Assembly (NCBI RefSeq): GCF_003149145.1
Contig: NZ_QGDQ01000004.1
Location: forward strand, 1 to 64,000
Origin: Quadrisphaera granulorum
GTDB lineage: Bacteria; Actinomycetota; Actinomycetes; Actinomycetales; Quadrisphaeraceae
Direction of reading: 5' to 3'
DNA: 64,000 nucleotides
The notes beneath the pieces were generated by a model that saw only the letters and a list, made by a program, of their open reading frames with translations, made no database searches and was not told the origin of the DNA. The translations under genes were made by a program, and so were the position numbers. Shown here piece after piece: positions 39,307 through 47,787 of the stretch. Numbering within the stretch: the first letter of the stretch is position 1; every line of letters begins with the position of its first letter.

Positions 39307-41955
39307 TCAGGAGGCCTCGGCGGCCAGCTCGGCGAGCGCGAGCGCCCGCGCGCGAGACATCCCGTACGGCGGGCGCCACCCGGCGGCGCGCAGCTTGTCG
39401 CCGGAGAACCGCAGGCGCCACAGCGGGTTGCCCAGCGCGGGCACCTTGAAGCGCCGCAGGTCGTTGGCCCAGTCCAGGACCCCCGGGGCCGGAGGCAGGA
39501 GGAGCTTGCGGTCACCGGTGACGCCCGCGGCGTCCCGCAGGAACGACGCGTGGGTGGCACCGGGGGCGTCGTCCTCGGAGACGTTGAACACCTCCACCGA
39601 GCCCGGCGCCCCGTGGCCGGCCAGGCCGCGGGCCAGGCACCAGATGGCTGCGTCGGAGACGTCGCGCACGTACACGTGGTGCGCGTGGCGGTGTCCGCCG
39701 ATGACGCGCTTGCCGATGCCCCAGCGCGCCACCTCGGCCACCTGGTGGACGTCGACCACCACGGTGGGCCGCAGCACGGCGTAGCGCGTCTGCGAGGCTG
39801 CCTCGCGGACCGCGAGTTCGCCGAGCAGCTTGGTGCGGCCGTAGGCGCGCACATAGGCCAGCGCGAGGTACTCCGCGGGCACGTCACGGTCGGGCGTGAG
39901 GGTCGGTGAGTCTTCCGTGACGGTGCGGCGACGGGCGCTGCCGTACACCGACACCGTGCTCGTGTAGACGAAGGACGCGACCCCCGCCCGCTCAGCGGCC
40001 CGTGCGAGGGTGCCGGTAGCGCGGTGGTTCACCGCCTCCATGACCTCCTGGTCGCCGATCTCCGCGGCGAGGTGCAGCACGCCGTGCACGCCTGCGAGCA
40101 GGCTGTCAGCGGTGGCGTCGTCGAGGGTGCGCAGGTCGACCTGGCGCCACTCGAGCGATCCCCCTGCCCCGTCAGCTGCGCCGCTGACCTCGGCGACCGG
40201 GCGCGACGTCGTGGCGCGCACGCGGTACCCGCGCGCGAGCAGGTCTTCGCGCACCACCCTGCCGATGCGCCCCGTGGCGCCGGTGAGGAGCACCGTGGTC
40301 TCGTCGGGGCGCGCCGGGCGATGCTCAGCCGGCGCCAGCTCGGGCGCCACGGCCACGCTCGCACGTAGGTGGTCGGCCAGGCGCACGCTCATCGCCACGG
40401 CCAGCTGCGTGGGGTTGCAGTGGCCCGCGGTGGGGAACGTGGAACTGCCCACCACGTACAGCCCGGCCACGCCGTGGACCTGGCCGTCGACGTCGACGAC
40501 GCCGGTGGACGGGTCGGACGACATGCGCGTCGTGCCCGTGGGGTGGGCGACGTCGACGAAGCTCGGCGGCAGCTCGCCGTCCTCGTAGACCCACGGCTCC
40601 AGGCGCGGCGCGGGCAAGCCCATACGGGGCAGCTGCTCGGCCACCACCTGCGCCATCCGCTTCATGGAGCGAGTCTCGTCGTCGTGGATGCGCCAGTCCA
40701 GGCGCGGCAGCGGGTTGCCGAACGGGTCGAGCGCGTCCGACAGCGTGATGCGGGAGTCGGGGTCGGGCCGCTGCTCGGCCATGACCAGCAACACCAGGCC
40801 GTCGAGCTTGCGGGGCACGCCGTTGCGCTCCACGAGGTAGTCCTTGACACCGCGGGCGAGCAGCGGCGCGTTGCGCGCCACGGCAGCCACCTCGCGGGGG
40901 CTGGGGTGGCCACCGGCGATACGGCGCAGGGCGGCCCACGGGTCGTCGTCGGACCACTGCTCGTTGACGTAGGCGCTGACGTTGAGCAGCTGCTCCGCGC
41001 GCTGCAGCTCGGGGCTGAGCCGCAGCCCGCCGCGGAAGAAGCGGCCCTGCACGTTGTAACGGCCCAACCGCTTGGTGAGCTGGGCGGTGGTGGTGACGTC
41101 GAAGTCACCGACGGGACCGCGCGGGTGGTCCATGAGGAACCTGCCGACGAGGTCACGGTCGTTGCCGACGCCGTGCTGAGCGGTCTCACGAGAGGCGAGG
41201 AGCAGCCGCGCGTTCTCCACACCGCCGGTGGCCAGGACGACGGTGCGCGCCAGCACCTCGAAGGGCTGCCCGGACGGCGGGGTGACGCGCACGCCCCGCA
41301 CCGCGCCACCGTGCGGCTCCACGAGCACGGAGGTCACCGTGGCGCTTAGGACGACGGTGGTCTCCGGCCCGACGCGCTCGGTGACGGTGCGCCCGAAGCG
41401 CGCGTACTCGAAGGGGTAGCTCTCGCGCGGGTCGCGGGAGAACTGCCAGAAGTAGCTGAGCAGCTGGGAGGGGTCGGGCTCGGCCTCGGCCGGTGGCTTG
41501 CGGCGGCCCGCGAGCGCCCAGAACTCCTCGCCGGTGTACCCGGAGCCGACGGCCAGGCCCAGGTGGGCGGCGCTGCGGTCGTAGTAGGGCTTCAGGGTGG
41601 CGGGGTCGATCGGCCAGCCGGAGTGGGGCACCCAGGGGCGGTGCTCGAAGTCGATCTCGTCGAAGGTGCCGCAGCGCCCACCCCAGGTGTGGGAGGAGCC
41701 GCCGAGCACGCGGTTGCGCACCGACCACTGGTCTTCCGCGCGGGGACGCCCGACGCTCTCCACGACGTCGAGGGCGTCTGCGAGGTCGGTGCGGTCGGTG
41801 GCGCCGCTCTCCAGCAGGAGCACCCTTAACCCGCTTCCGGCCAGCTCGGAGGCCAGCGAGGTGCCGGACGGACCGGAGCCCACCACCACCACGTCAGCAC
41901 CCGCGAGAGCGGTCGAGTCGGTGGCGCCACGGTCGGCAAGGTCGATCACGGGCAT
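39307..41955 (-). CDS. Fusion of GMC-type FAD oxidoreductase and extended SDR epimerase
   Basis: The 882-residue protein starts at ATG 41955 (AGGGGAGTGG upstream). Residues 1-540 form a GMC oxidoreductase: the Rossmann motif VVVVGSGPSGTSLASELAGS, VLGGSSHTWGGRCGTF, and the C-terminal VVGSSTFPTAGHCNPTQLAV. Residues about 550-882 are an extended SDR: VLLTGATGRIGRVVREDLLA, LDDATADSL, SFVYTSTVSVYGSARRRTV, and the catalytic Y705-G-R-T-K709. The enzyme could oxidise a sugar alcohol and then act on the nucleotide sugar. No stop or ribosome site separates the halves. It is divergent from the mutase-like gene. Confidence 0.88.
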   Translation of the reverse strand: MPVIDLADRGATDSTALAGADVVVVGSGPSGTSLASELAGSGLRVLLLESGATDRTDLADALDVVESVGRPRAEDQWSVRNRVLGGSSHTWGGRCGTFDEIDFEHRPWVPHSGWPIDPATLKPYYDRSAAHLGLAVGSGYTGEEFWALAGRRKPPAEAEPDPSQLLSYFWQFSRDPRESYPFEYARFGRTVTERVGPETTVVLSATVTSVLVEPHGGAVRGVRVTPPSGQPFEVLARTVVLATGGVENARLLLASRETAQHGVGNDRDLVGRFLMDHPRGPVGDFDVTTTAQLTKRLGRYNVQGRFFRGGLRLSPELQRAEQLLNVSAYVNEQWSDDDPWAALRRIAGGHPSPREVAAVARNAPLLARGVKDYLVERNGVPRKLDGLVLLVMAEQRPDPDSRITLSDALDPFGNPLPRLDWRIHDDETRSMKRMAQVVAEQLPRMGLPAPRLEPWVYEDGELPPSFVDVAHPTGTTRMSSDPSTGVVDVDGQVHGVAGLYVVGSSTFPTAGHCNPTQLAVAMSVRLADHLRASVAVAPELAPAEHRPARPDETTVLLTGATGRIGRVVREDLLARGYRVRATTSRPVAEVSGAADGAGGSLEWRQVDLRTLDDATADSLLAGVHGVLHLAAEIGDQEVMEAVNHRATGTLARAAERAGVASFVYTSTVSVYGSARRRTVTEDSPTLTPDRDVPAEYLALAYVRAYGRTKLLGELAVREAASQTRYAVLRPTVVVDVHQVAEVARWGIGKRVIGGHRHAHHVYVRDVSDAAIWCLARGLAGHGAPGSVEVFNVSEDDAPGATHASFLRDAAGVTGDRKLLLPPAPGVLDWANDLRRFKVPALGNPLWRLRFSGDKLRAAGWRPPYGMSRARALALAELAAEAS

Positions 41956-42106
41956 GGCCACTCCCCTGGTGGGTCTACCGGTCGGTCTGCCGGTACGTCT
42001 TGGCGCGGCGACCCTAGCGGTGCCCCTGACCTTCTTGGGGGGACTGGCGCCGGGGCTGATGGCAAGGGTCCCCCCGTCAGGGGGCGAGTAGCCCATACTC
42101 CGCCGC

Positions 42107-43459
42107 ATGCCTTCGATGCCCTCACCGCCGGCAAGCGACCACTACGACGCGTTGGTCCTCGGAGCGGGGATCAGCGGCCTGGTGTCCGCATCGGTGCTGC
42201 TGGAGCAGGGCGCGCGGCGCATCGCCGTCGTCGACGTCTACCCCCGCGCGGGCGGCAACCACCTCGATGTGGAGATCGGGCCGTACACGTTCGACATCGG
42301 CAGCCTGGTGTTCCAGGACGACTCCCCCCTGCTGCGTCACTTCCCCGAGCTGCTGCCGCTGTACGTGCCGATCGACCCGTCGTGGTTGCGCCTGAACCCC
42401 CAGGGCACCGTGACCACGTACCCGTTCTCCCCTCGTGACGACATCCTCCGCGCCGGCCCGGTGGAGGTCGTGCGGCTGCTCGCGTCAGCGGTGTCCGCGC
42501 GGCTCAAGCGCGCTCCGCAGCGCAACGCGCGCGACTTCGCCGAGCACTGGCTGGGCCCGCGCTTCGTGCACCGCAGCGGCCTGGGCAGCTACATGGAGCG
42601 GTTCTGCGGGGTGCCGACCGACCAGATCGACACCGAGTTCGCGCAGAGCCGGATGATGTGGATCGCCGAGCACGCGCAGGTGCGCAACCTCATCAACCGC
42701 GTGCTGGAGCCGCTGCGTCGCCGCCCCGCGGCGGGCCCCACCAACCAGCAGCTGGCGCGGCCCCGCTCGGGCTTCGCGGAGCTGTACGCCCCCGTCGTCG
42801 CCGGTCTGGAGGCCCGAGGGGTGACGTTCACCGTCGGGACCGAGCTGAAGGCTCTGGAGCGCACGGACCAGGGCCATGGGGACGACGACGGCGACCGCAT
42901 GTTCACGCTGCACACCGGCGCGGGAGCGTTCAGCGCCCCGCGGGTGGTGTCGACGGTTCCCGTGGACGTAGCACTCGACCTGTGCGACCTGCGAGAAGGG
43001 CGAGAGCCGCTGCCCACGGTGCGCCTGGTCACCCTCTTCTACAGCTTCGCCGGGAAGCGCGGCTTCGACTCCTCGGTGTTCTACAACTTCTCCCACGAGG
43101 GCACCTGGAAGCGCCTGACGGTGTACTCCGACTTCTACGGCCCCGCGCAGGAGCGGGAGTTCTTCGCGGTGGAGGTGGTCTCCTCCCGCGGCGCGCAGAC
43201 CGCTGAACAGGCCGACGCCGCCTTCCGCGAGCACGTGGCCGCCAACGGTCTGCTGCGCGGTGACCTGCGCCTGGAGGGCAGCCACGTGCTCGAGCACGCC
43301 TACCCCATCTACACACTCGGCAGCGGCGAACGAGCACGCGAGGCGATGGCTGCGCTGCGCGCCTACGGCGTGGAGTCCCTGGGCCGCCAGGGCGCGTTCC
43401 AGTACCAGCCGACGGCGCGACACTCCACGCTGGAGGCAGAAGCAGCGCTTCGACGCTGA
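42107..43459 (+). CDS. FAD/NAD-binding UDP-galactopyranose-mutase-like protein
   Basis: The 450-residue protein has G-x-G-x-x-G at residues 19-24 (ALVLGAGISGLVSASVLLEQ), VVDVYPRAGGNHLDVEIGPY, a C-terminal FAD strand (ALRAYGVESLGRQGAFQYQP) and LVTLFYSFAG. The G-G-N-x-x-D and H-F-P patterns fit the UGM/NAD-binding_8 group of flavoproteins, which includes mutases and desaturases. It probably modifies a nucleotide sugar in the cytosol. Residues about 257-264 encode HGDDDGD from a copy of the GTC-rich repeat on the other strand. A short intergenic region (151 bp) is shared with the divergent GMC fusion. Confidence 0.72.
   Translation: MPSMPSPPASDHYDALVLGAGISGLVSASVLLEQGARRIAVVDVYPRAGGNHLDVEIGPYTFDIGSLVFQDDSPLLRHFPELLPLYVPIDPSWLRLNPQGTVTTYPFSPRDDILRAGPVEVVRLLASAVSARLKRAPQRNARDFAEHWLGPRFVHRSGLGSYMERFCGVPTDQIDTEFAQSRMMWIAEHAQVRNLINRVLEPLRRRPAAGPTNQQLARPRSGFAELYAPVVAGLEARGVTFTVGTELKALERTDQGHGDDDGDRMFTLHTGAGAFSAPRVVSTVPVDVALDLCDLREGREPLPTVRLVTLFYSFAGKRGFDSSVFYNFSHEGTWKRLTVYSDFYGPAQEREFFAVEVVSSRGAQTAEQADAAFREHVAANGLLRGDLRLEGSHVLEHAYPIYTLGSGERAREAMAALRAYGVESLGRQGAFQYQPTARHSTLEAEAALRR
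42876..42894 (-). repeat. GTC-rich repeat copy inside the mutase-like gene
   Basis: The minus strand reads TCGCCGTCGTCGTCCCCAT, identical to the start of repeat copy B. On the gene's strand it encodes an acidic HGDDDGD insertion in a loop between two beta strands. Confidence 0.6.
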
Positions 43460-43479
43460 GGGCGGGCACTCTGAATCAT

Positions 43480-44382
43480 GTGGCTACCTCTCTCGCCCTG
43501 AATCCGAGCGGTACTCGAGCCTTCCCCCTGTTGCCGCGCCGCGACAGCGCCGCGGGCCGCGCCGTGGTGACCACGGCGGGTCTGGTCGAGCGTCTCGACC
43601 CGAGCGCGATGTCCCTGCCGCTGGCCCTGCGGCGGTCCTCCACGCCGCCGGCAGTCGTCACGTGTGTCTACCGGCGGCGCAACGCCGACCTCGTGACCGC
43701 CCTGGCCGGCCCCGAGCACGAGCGCCTGGCCTCCGGCACCCGCTGGAGCAGCTGGGCACTCGACGAGAGCGCCCCTGAGCTGGCGGCCAGCACGGTGGGC
43801 ACCGGCCCCGGAGCGCGTCTGGAGCTGCACGAGGCAATGCTCGAGCGGGCCGTCCCGCGCGAGGACGACTACTGGGTGATCACCGACGACGACGTGCGCC
43901 TGCCTGCGGGCGGGATGCAGCTGCTGCTGCGCGTGGCCGCAGCGGCGGGCCTGGACGTCAGCGGCCCGTCGCACTCGTACACGAGCTTCTGGAGCCACCG
44001 TTTCACCCTGAAGCGGCCCCTGAGCATCGCGCGGCTGACCCACTTCGTGGAGATCGGGCCGATCGTGGTGCTCTCGCCGCGCGCCCGCGCGGCGCTCCTG
44101 CCGCTGCCCACCGCCTCGGTGACCGGGTGGGGGCTGGAGTCGTACTGGTCCTCGCTCCGCCGCCCCGACCTGCGCTGCGGACTCATCGACGCCGTCACGG
44201 TGCGCCACCTCACGCCGATGGGCACCGGGTACGACGCCGAGGCCGAGTACGAGCGGGGGGTGGAGTTCGCCCAGAGCCTCGGCGTGGACGACTTCCAGGC
44301 CGACCAGCGCGCCATGATGACGACCGTGGCGACGTGGCGCCCCGGGCAGGTCTCGCCCCCGTGGGTGGTCCGCGCCGGGTGA
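43480..44382 (+). CDS. Glycosyltransferase-like protein (DUF707-like)
   Basis: The 300-residue protein contains DDYWVITDDDVRLPAGGMQL, with a D-D-D metal/nucleotide motif, SHRFTLKRPLSIARLTHFVE, IGPIVVLSPRA, and SVTGWGLESYW followed by CGLIDAVTVRHLTPMG. This order (DXD, F-V-E-I, G-W-G-L, I-D...V-x-H) resembles DUF707, a glycosyltransferase-related family. GTG 43480 starts 20 bp after the flavoprotein. It is probably cytosolic. The assignment is moderate since I have no search result. Confidence 0.55.
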   Translation: MATSLALNPSGTRAFPLLPRRDSAAGRAVVTTAGLVERLDPSAMSLPLALRRSSTPPAVVTCVYRRRNADLVTALAGPEHERLASGTRWSSWALDESAPELAASTVGTGPGARLELHEAMLERAVPREDDYWVITDDDVRLPAGGMQLLLRVAAAAGLDVSGPSHSYTSFWSHRFTLKRPLSIARLTHFVEIGPIVVLSPRARAALLPLPTASVTGWGLESYWSSLRRPDLRCGLIDAVTVRHLTPMGTGYDAEAEYERGVEFAQSLGVDDFQADQRAMMTTVATWRPGQVSPPWVVRAG

Positions 44383-44553
44383 TGTCACTGCAGGTCACTC
44401 CGGGATCCACCGAGGGTGACGTGATCGGGCGCGGTGCCCCCTCTCTTGGGGGAACTTCGGCACGCGCTGCCTCTCGGCGGGGTGCCAGCCGTGGACGCGC
44501 GGGCATCATGGCGACCGCGCGTCGACCTGCACCCAACCCAGACAGGAACCGCC

Positions 44554-45627
44554 ATGAGGATCATGCACCTGCTCAAGCACGCGGTTCGGGGAAATGGGCA
44601 CGTGCACGTCGCCGTCGACCTGGCGTGCGCGCAGGCCGACGCGGGGCACCAGGTGTGGTTCGCCAGTGCGCGCGGCTCCTACGACGAGCTGCTGCGCAAG
44701 CACGGCGTGCATGTCACCGACCTCCCCGAGCCCACGGGCAAGAAGGAGATCGTCCGCAACGCCAAGGCGATGCTGTCGCTCGCCGCCCGCACGCGGCCGG
44801 ACATCATGCACGCACACATGATGAGCTCGGCGCTGGTGGCCTTCCCGGTGTCCAAGGTGATCGGCGCGACGCTGGTGACCACCGTGCACAACAGCTTCGA
44901 CGGGCACTCGAAGCTCATGCGCCTGGGCAGGATGGTCATCGCGGTGAGCGAGGCCGAGCGCCAGCAGCTCATCCAGCGGGGGTTCAAGCCCGACCGGGTC
45001 GTGACCGTGCTCAACGGCGCGGATGCCTCCCCTCGTGAGGAGCTGCCGCGGGACGACATCGGCGATCTCCGCCGACCCGCCGTCCTGTCCCTGTCAGGGC
45101 TGCACGCCCGCAAGGCCGTCGACGACATCATCAGCGCGTTCGCCCTGGTCCACCCTGAGCACCCCGAGTGGCACCTCAACATCGTGGGGTGGGGTCCGGA
45201 CCGCGAGAAGCTCGAGGCACAGGCGCGTGAGCTGGGCTTGGCCGAGTCCGTGCACTTCCTGGGCACGACGCTGACGCCGCGCTACCTGCTCGACCAGGCG
45301 GACATCTTCGCGTCCGCGTCCCTGGCCGACCCGTGCCCGCTGACCACCACCGAGGCGCGCGGCTCCGGCTGCGCGCTCATCGGTACCACGGTCGGCGGCG
45401 TGCCCGAGGTGCTCGAGCACGGCAAGGCCGGCCAGCTGGTGCCCCCGCGCGATCCGGCGGCGCTGGCTCAGGCGATGCGTCGCCTCATGGCCGACCCCGC
45501 CGAGCTGGCGGCGTGGCGAGAACGCTCGCGTACGGGCGCGGAGCACTTCACGGTCGCGCGGGTGGCTCGCGACCACGAGGACGTCTACCGCTTGGCGATG
45601 GGTGCGCGGCGGCGAACCGCCCGGTAA
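44554..45627 (+). CDS. Glycosyltransferase family 4 protein
   Basis: The 357-residue GT-B protein starts MRIMHLLKHAVRGNGHVHVA and includes PDIMHAHMMSSALVAFPVSK, TLVTTVHNSFDGHSK, VSEAERQQLIQRGFKPDRVV, LSLSGLHARKAVDDIISAFA and IFASASLADPCPLTTTEARG in the donor domain. ATG 44554 follows CAGGAACC by 7 nt. The last 43 bp overlap the 3' end of the convergent gene at 45585. Sugar specificity is not visible. Confidence 0.88.
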   Translation: MRIMHLLKHAVRGNGHVHVAVDLACAQADAGHQVWFASARGSYDELLRKHGVHVTDLPEPTGKKEIVRNAKAMLSLAARTRPDIMHAHMMSSALVAFPVSKVIGATLVTTVHNSFDGHSKLMRLGRMVIAVSEAERQQLIQRGFKPDRVVTVLNGADASPREELPRDDIGDLRRPAVLSLSGLHARKAVDDIISAFALVHPEHPEWHLNIVGWGPDREKLEAQARELGLAESVHFLGTTLTPRYLLDQADIFASASLADPCPLTTTEARGSGCALIGTTVGGVPEVLEHGKAGQLVPPRDPAALAQAMRRLMADPAELAAWRERSRTGAEHFTVARVARDHEDVYRLAMGARRRTAR

Positions 45628-46874
45628 CCGTTGCGCAGGCCGTACAGCGCCTCCACGGCCAGCAGCACCGGCAGCCGCAGCGGGGTGGCCGACCTGGCCA
45701 CCTCGCCCTCGCGCCACATGCCGTCGCTGCGAAGCACCTCGAGGAGCCCCCGCTGCTCGGGCTGGGTCCAGGTCTCCTCGCGGCCGAAACCGTGGGACCG
45801 CGCCTCCACCGACATCGCCCAACCGTGGTCGGGCGTGGGCAGGACGACGGCGCGGTGCAACTGCCCCCAGGCACGGTCGGCGTCGAGCACCACCTTCTCG
45901 GCGGGTGCGGGCGGCAGGGCGTCGAGGTAGGCGAGCACCCCGGCGAACGGGGTGCCCGGTGCCGGCACCACGAGGTCCTCCCAGCCGTCCACCTCGGTAT
46001 CGGCCACGACGCGGCCGTCGGCGCGGCGCTCGAAGCGGCTCGTGCTGCGCAGCGGCGGCTCGAACAGCCACTCCACGAAGTGCCAGTAGCGCAGCAGCAC
46101 GCTGCGCCGCTGCAGCAGTGAATAGTCGTGGGCGGTGACCGAGAGCCCGTAGGTGCGGTGGTCGGCGGCGGTGCCGGGGCGGAAGGAGCGCGCGATGAGC
46201 GCGCAGCTCGTCTGCTCCCGCAGCCCGGCCTCCGCGAGTAGGTCGCGCGTGGTGCCGTAGAGGCCGGTGTCGACGAGCAGCGCGTGCTGGCGCCCGTCGA
46301 GCTGCTGGCGCAGGTGCTCCACGAAGAGATCCGCCTGCTCCTCCAGCGCCTCAGTCACGAGCGCGCCGTCGGGCGAACGCAGCAGTGCGGCGAGGCCGTC
46401 CGGCGTGAACGGCTGGGATAGCGGCGCGGCCGCACCGGCAGGCAGCTGCTCCGGCCCGACGCCGCTGAGGGCCTTCACGGCCGCCCCCAGGTCGAGGACG
46501 GCGAACTCCTTGGCCAGCGCAGCGGCGGCCGAGGGCAGCAGGTGGTCCAGGCCCTCGCGCGGGGTGCGGACCAGCACGGGGCGCACCGCCGCGAGCCGGG
46601 AGACCATCAGGGGGCGCAGGGACACGGCGGTCGGTAGCCCCGAGGAGGCAAGGAAGCGCTCGTGGGCCAGCTGCATCCGCAGCCCGCCGCGGGCGCAGAA
46701 GAGCATGGCCGTGTCCTCGGGACGCTCCAGCTGGGTGCCGAGCGTCCACAGCCGCAGACAGAACTCGGCGACCACCGGGCCCAGCACGTCACGCCCGAAG
46801 GACTCCGGCGTCACCTCGGCGGACCGGGGCGCCCCGCCCAGCTCGCGCGTGGCGCTCGTCGTCGTCGTGCTCAT
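45585..46874 (-). CDS. COG5610 C-terminal-like partner of the HAD protein
   Basis: The 429-residue protein has AMLFCARGGLRMQLAHERFL, then VSLRPLMVSRLAAVRPVL, resembling the second half of COG5610 proteins found in capsule loci (F-L-A-R-D-G...Y...S-R). The usual R-D-G reads R-G-G here. Mid-protein HALLVDTGLYGTTRDLLAEA and a C-terminal basic end are conserved in appearance. ATG 46874 has GAGGAGGG upstream and overlaps the HAD stop by 4 nt, so the two are made together. In other organisms the two parts can be one protein. Function is unknown, probably in glycan assembly. Confidence 0.6.
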   Translation of the reverse strand: MSTTTTSATRELGGAPRSAEVTPESFGRDVLGPVVAEFCLRLWTLGTQLERPEDTAMLFCARGGLRMQLAHERFLASSGLPTAVSLRPLMVSRLAAVRPVLVRTPREGLDHLLPSAAAALAKEFAVLDLGAAVKALSGVGPEQLPAGAAAPLSQPFTPDGLAALLRSPDGALVTEALEEQADLFVEHLRQQLDGRQHALLVDTGLYGTTRDLLAEAGLREQTSCALIARSFRPGTAADHRTYGLSVTAHDYSLLQRRSVLLRYWHFVEWLFEPPLRSTSRFERRADGRVVADTEVDGWEDLVVPAPGTPFAGVLAYLDALPPAPAEKVVLDADRAWGQLHRAVVLPTPDHGWAMSVEARSHGFGREETWTQPEQRGLLEVLRSDGMWREGEVARSATPLRLPVLLAVEALYGLRNGYRAVRRRAPIAKR

Positions 46875-47719
46875 CGAGCCCTCCTCAGGGCGGAGGGCAG
46901 CGCCGCGGCGCCGCCGAGGATCTTGGCCGCGCGGAACGCGCCCTCGCGCGGTAGGTGCACCGCCGTCCAACCGGCCTCGCGTGACCTCTGCACGTCGGCG
47001 CTCGGGTGGTCACCGACGTGCACGGCGCGGGCCGGGTCGACACTCTCGCGCTGCGCGACCAGCGGGTACAGCCCGCCGCGGTGCTTGGTGGCGCCCTCGT
47101 CGGCGCTGGAGTACACCCTGTCGATCGGGAGCTCACGCGAGCCGAGGCCACCGGAGGATCCCCCGGTCCGGTCGGCGCCGGTGACAGTAGCGAGCAGCCA
47201 GCGGACGTCGTCCTCGCTGTAGTAGGTGTCCGAGACCGCCACGACGCGCACGCCGGCGGCACGCACGCGGCGGAAGACCGCCAGCAGCGGGCGGTTGGGC
47301 CGCAGGTGCTCGGCATCGACGGCGAGCTCGGCGTCGTGCAGGGTCTTCGCCGCGCCGTCTCCCAGCCCGAGGGAGGCGGCCACCGCGGCGCACATCATCG
47401 TCAGCGACGCCTCGCCGTCCGGCCGCTCCATCGACACGGCCCGGTACCCCGACGCGTGCGCCTCCCAGCGCAGCCGCGCCAAGGCGCCCGGGTCGACCCC
47501 CAGCTCGGGGGCGGCGCGGCGCGCCGCCGCCGCCAGACGCTGGGCCTCGGTGGTGTGGTCTCGCAGCAGCACGGTGTCGAAGACGTCCGTGGTGAGCAGC
47601 TGCACGTCGCCGCGCAGCACCTCGCGCTCCAGCTGCGCGAGCCGCTCGCGCTGGTGCAGCGCCCGGCCGACCCGGCTCCTGATCCCGTCCACCCTGCTCA
47701 CGAGCGGCGAGCCTGGCAC
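46871..47719 (-). CDS. HAD-superfamily hydrolase-like protein (COG5610 N-terminal type)
   Basis: The 282-residue protein has HAD motif I as LLTTDVFDTVLLRD (D-x-D with the second Asp replaced by Val-Phe-Asp), motif II RVVAVSDTYYSEDDV, a Lys in GATKHRGGL and motif III/IV VHVGDHPSADV. The context (capsule locus, COG5610 partner overlapping its stop) suggests a role in polysaccharide biosynthesis or handling. The first motif is slightly atypical, so phosphatase activity is not certain. It is divergent from the flippase gene. Confidence 0.75.
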   Translation of the reverse strand: MPGSPLVSRVDGIRSRVGRALHQRERLAQLEREVLRGDVQLLTTDVFDTVLLRDHTTEAQRLAAAARRAAPELGVDPGALARLRWEAHASGYRAVSMERPDGEASLTMMCAAVAASLGLGDGAAKTLHDAELAVDAEHLRPNRPLLAVFRRVRAAGVRVVAVSDTYYSEDDVRWLLATVTGADRTGGSSGGLGSRELPIDRVYSSADEGATKHRGGLYPLVAQRESVDPARAVHVGDHPSADVQRSREAGWTAVHLPREGAFRAAKILGGAAALPSALRRAR

Positions 47720-47787
47720 AGACCGGACAGGTCGGGCAGCCCCCGGTCAGGTGGTCGGAGCACAAGCGGTCCCGTGGGGATGAGGCG

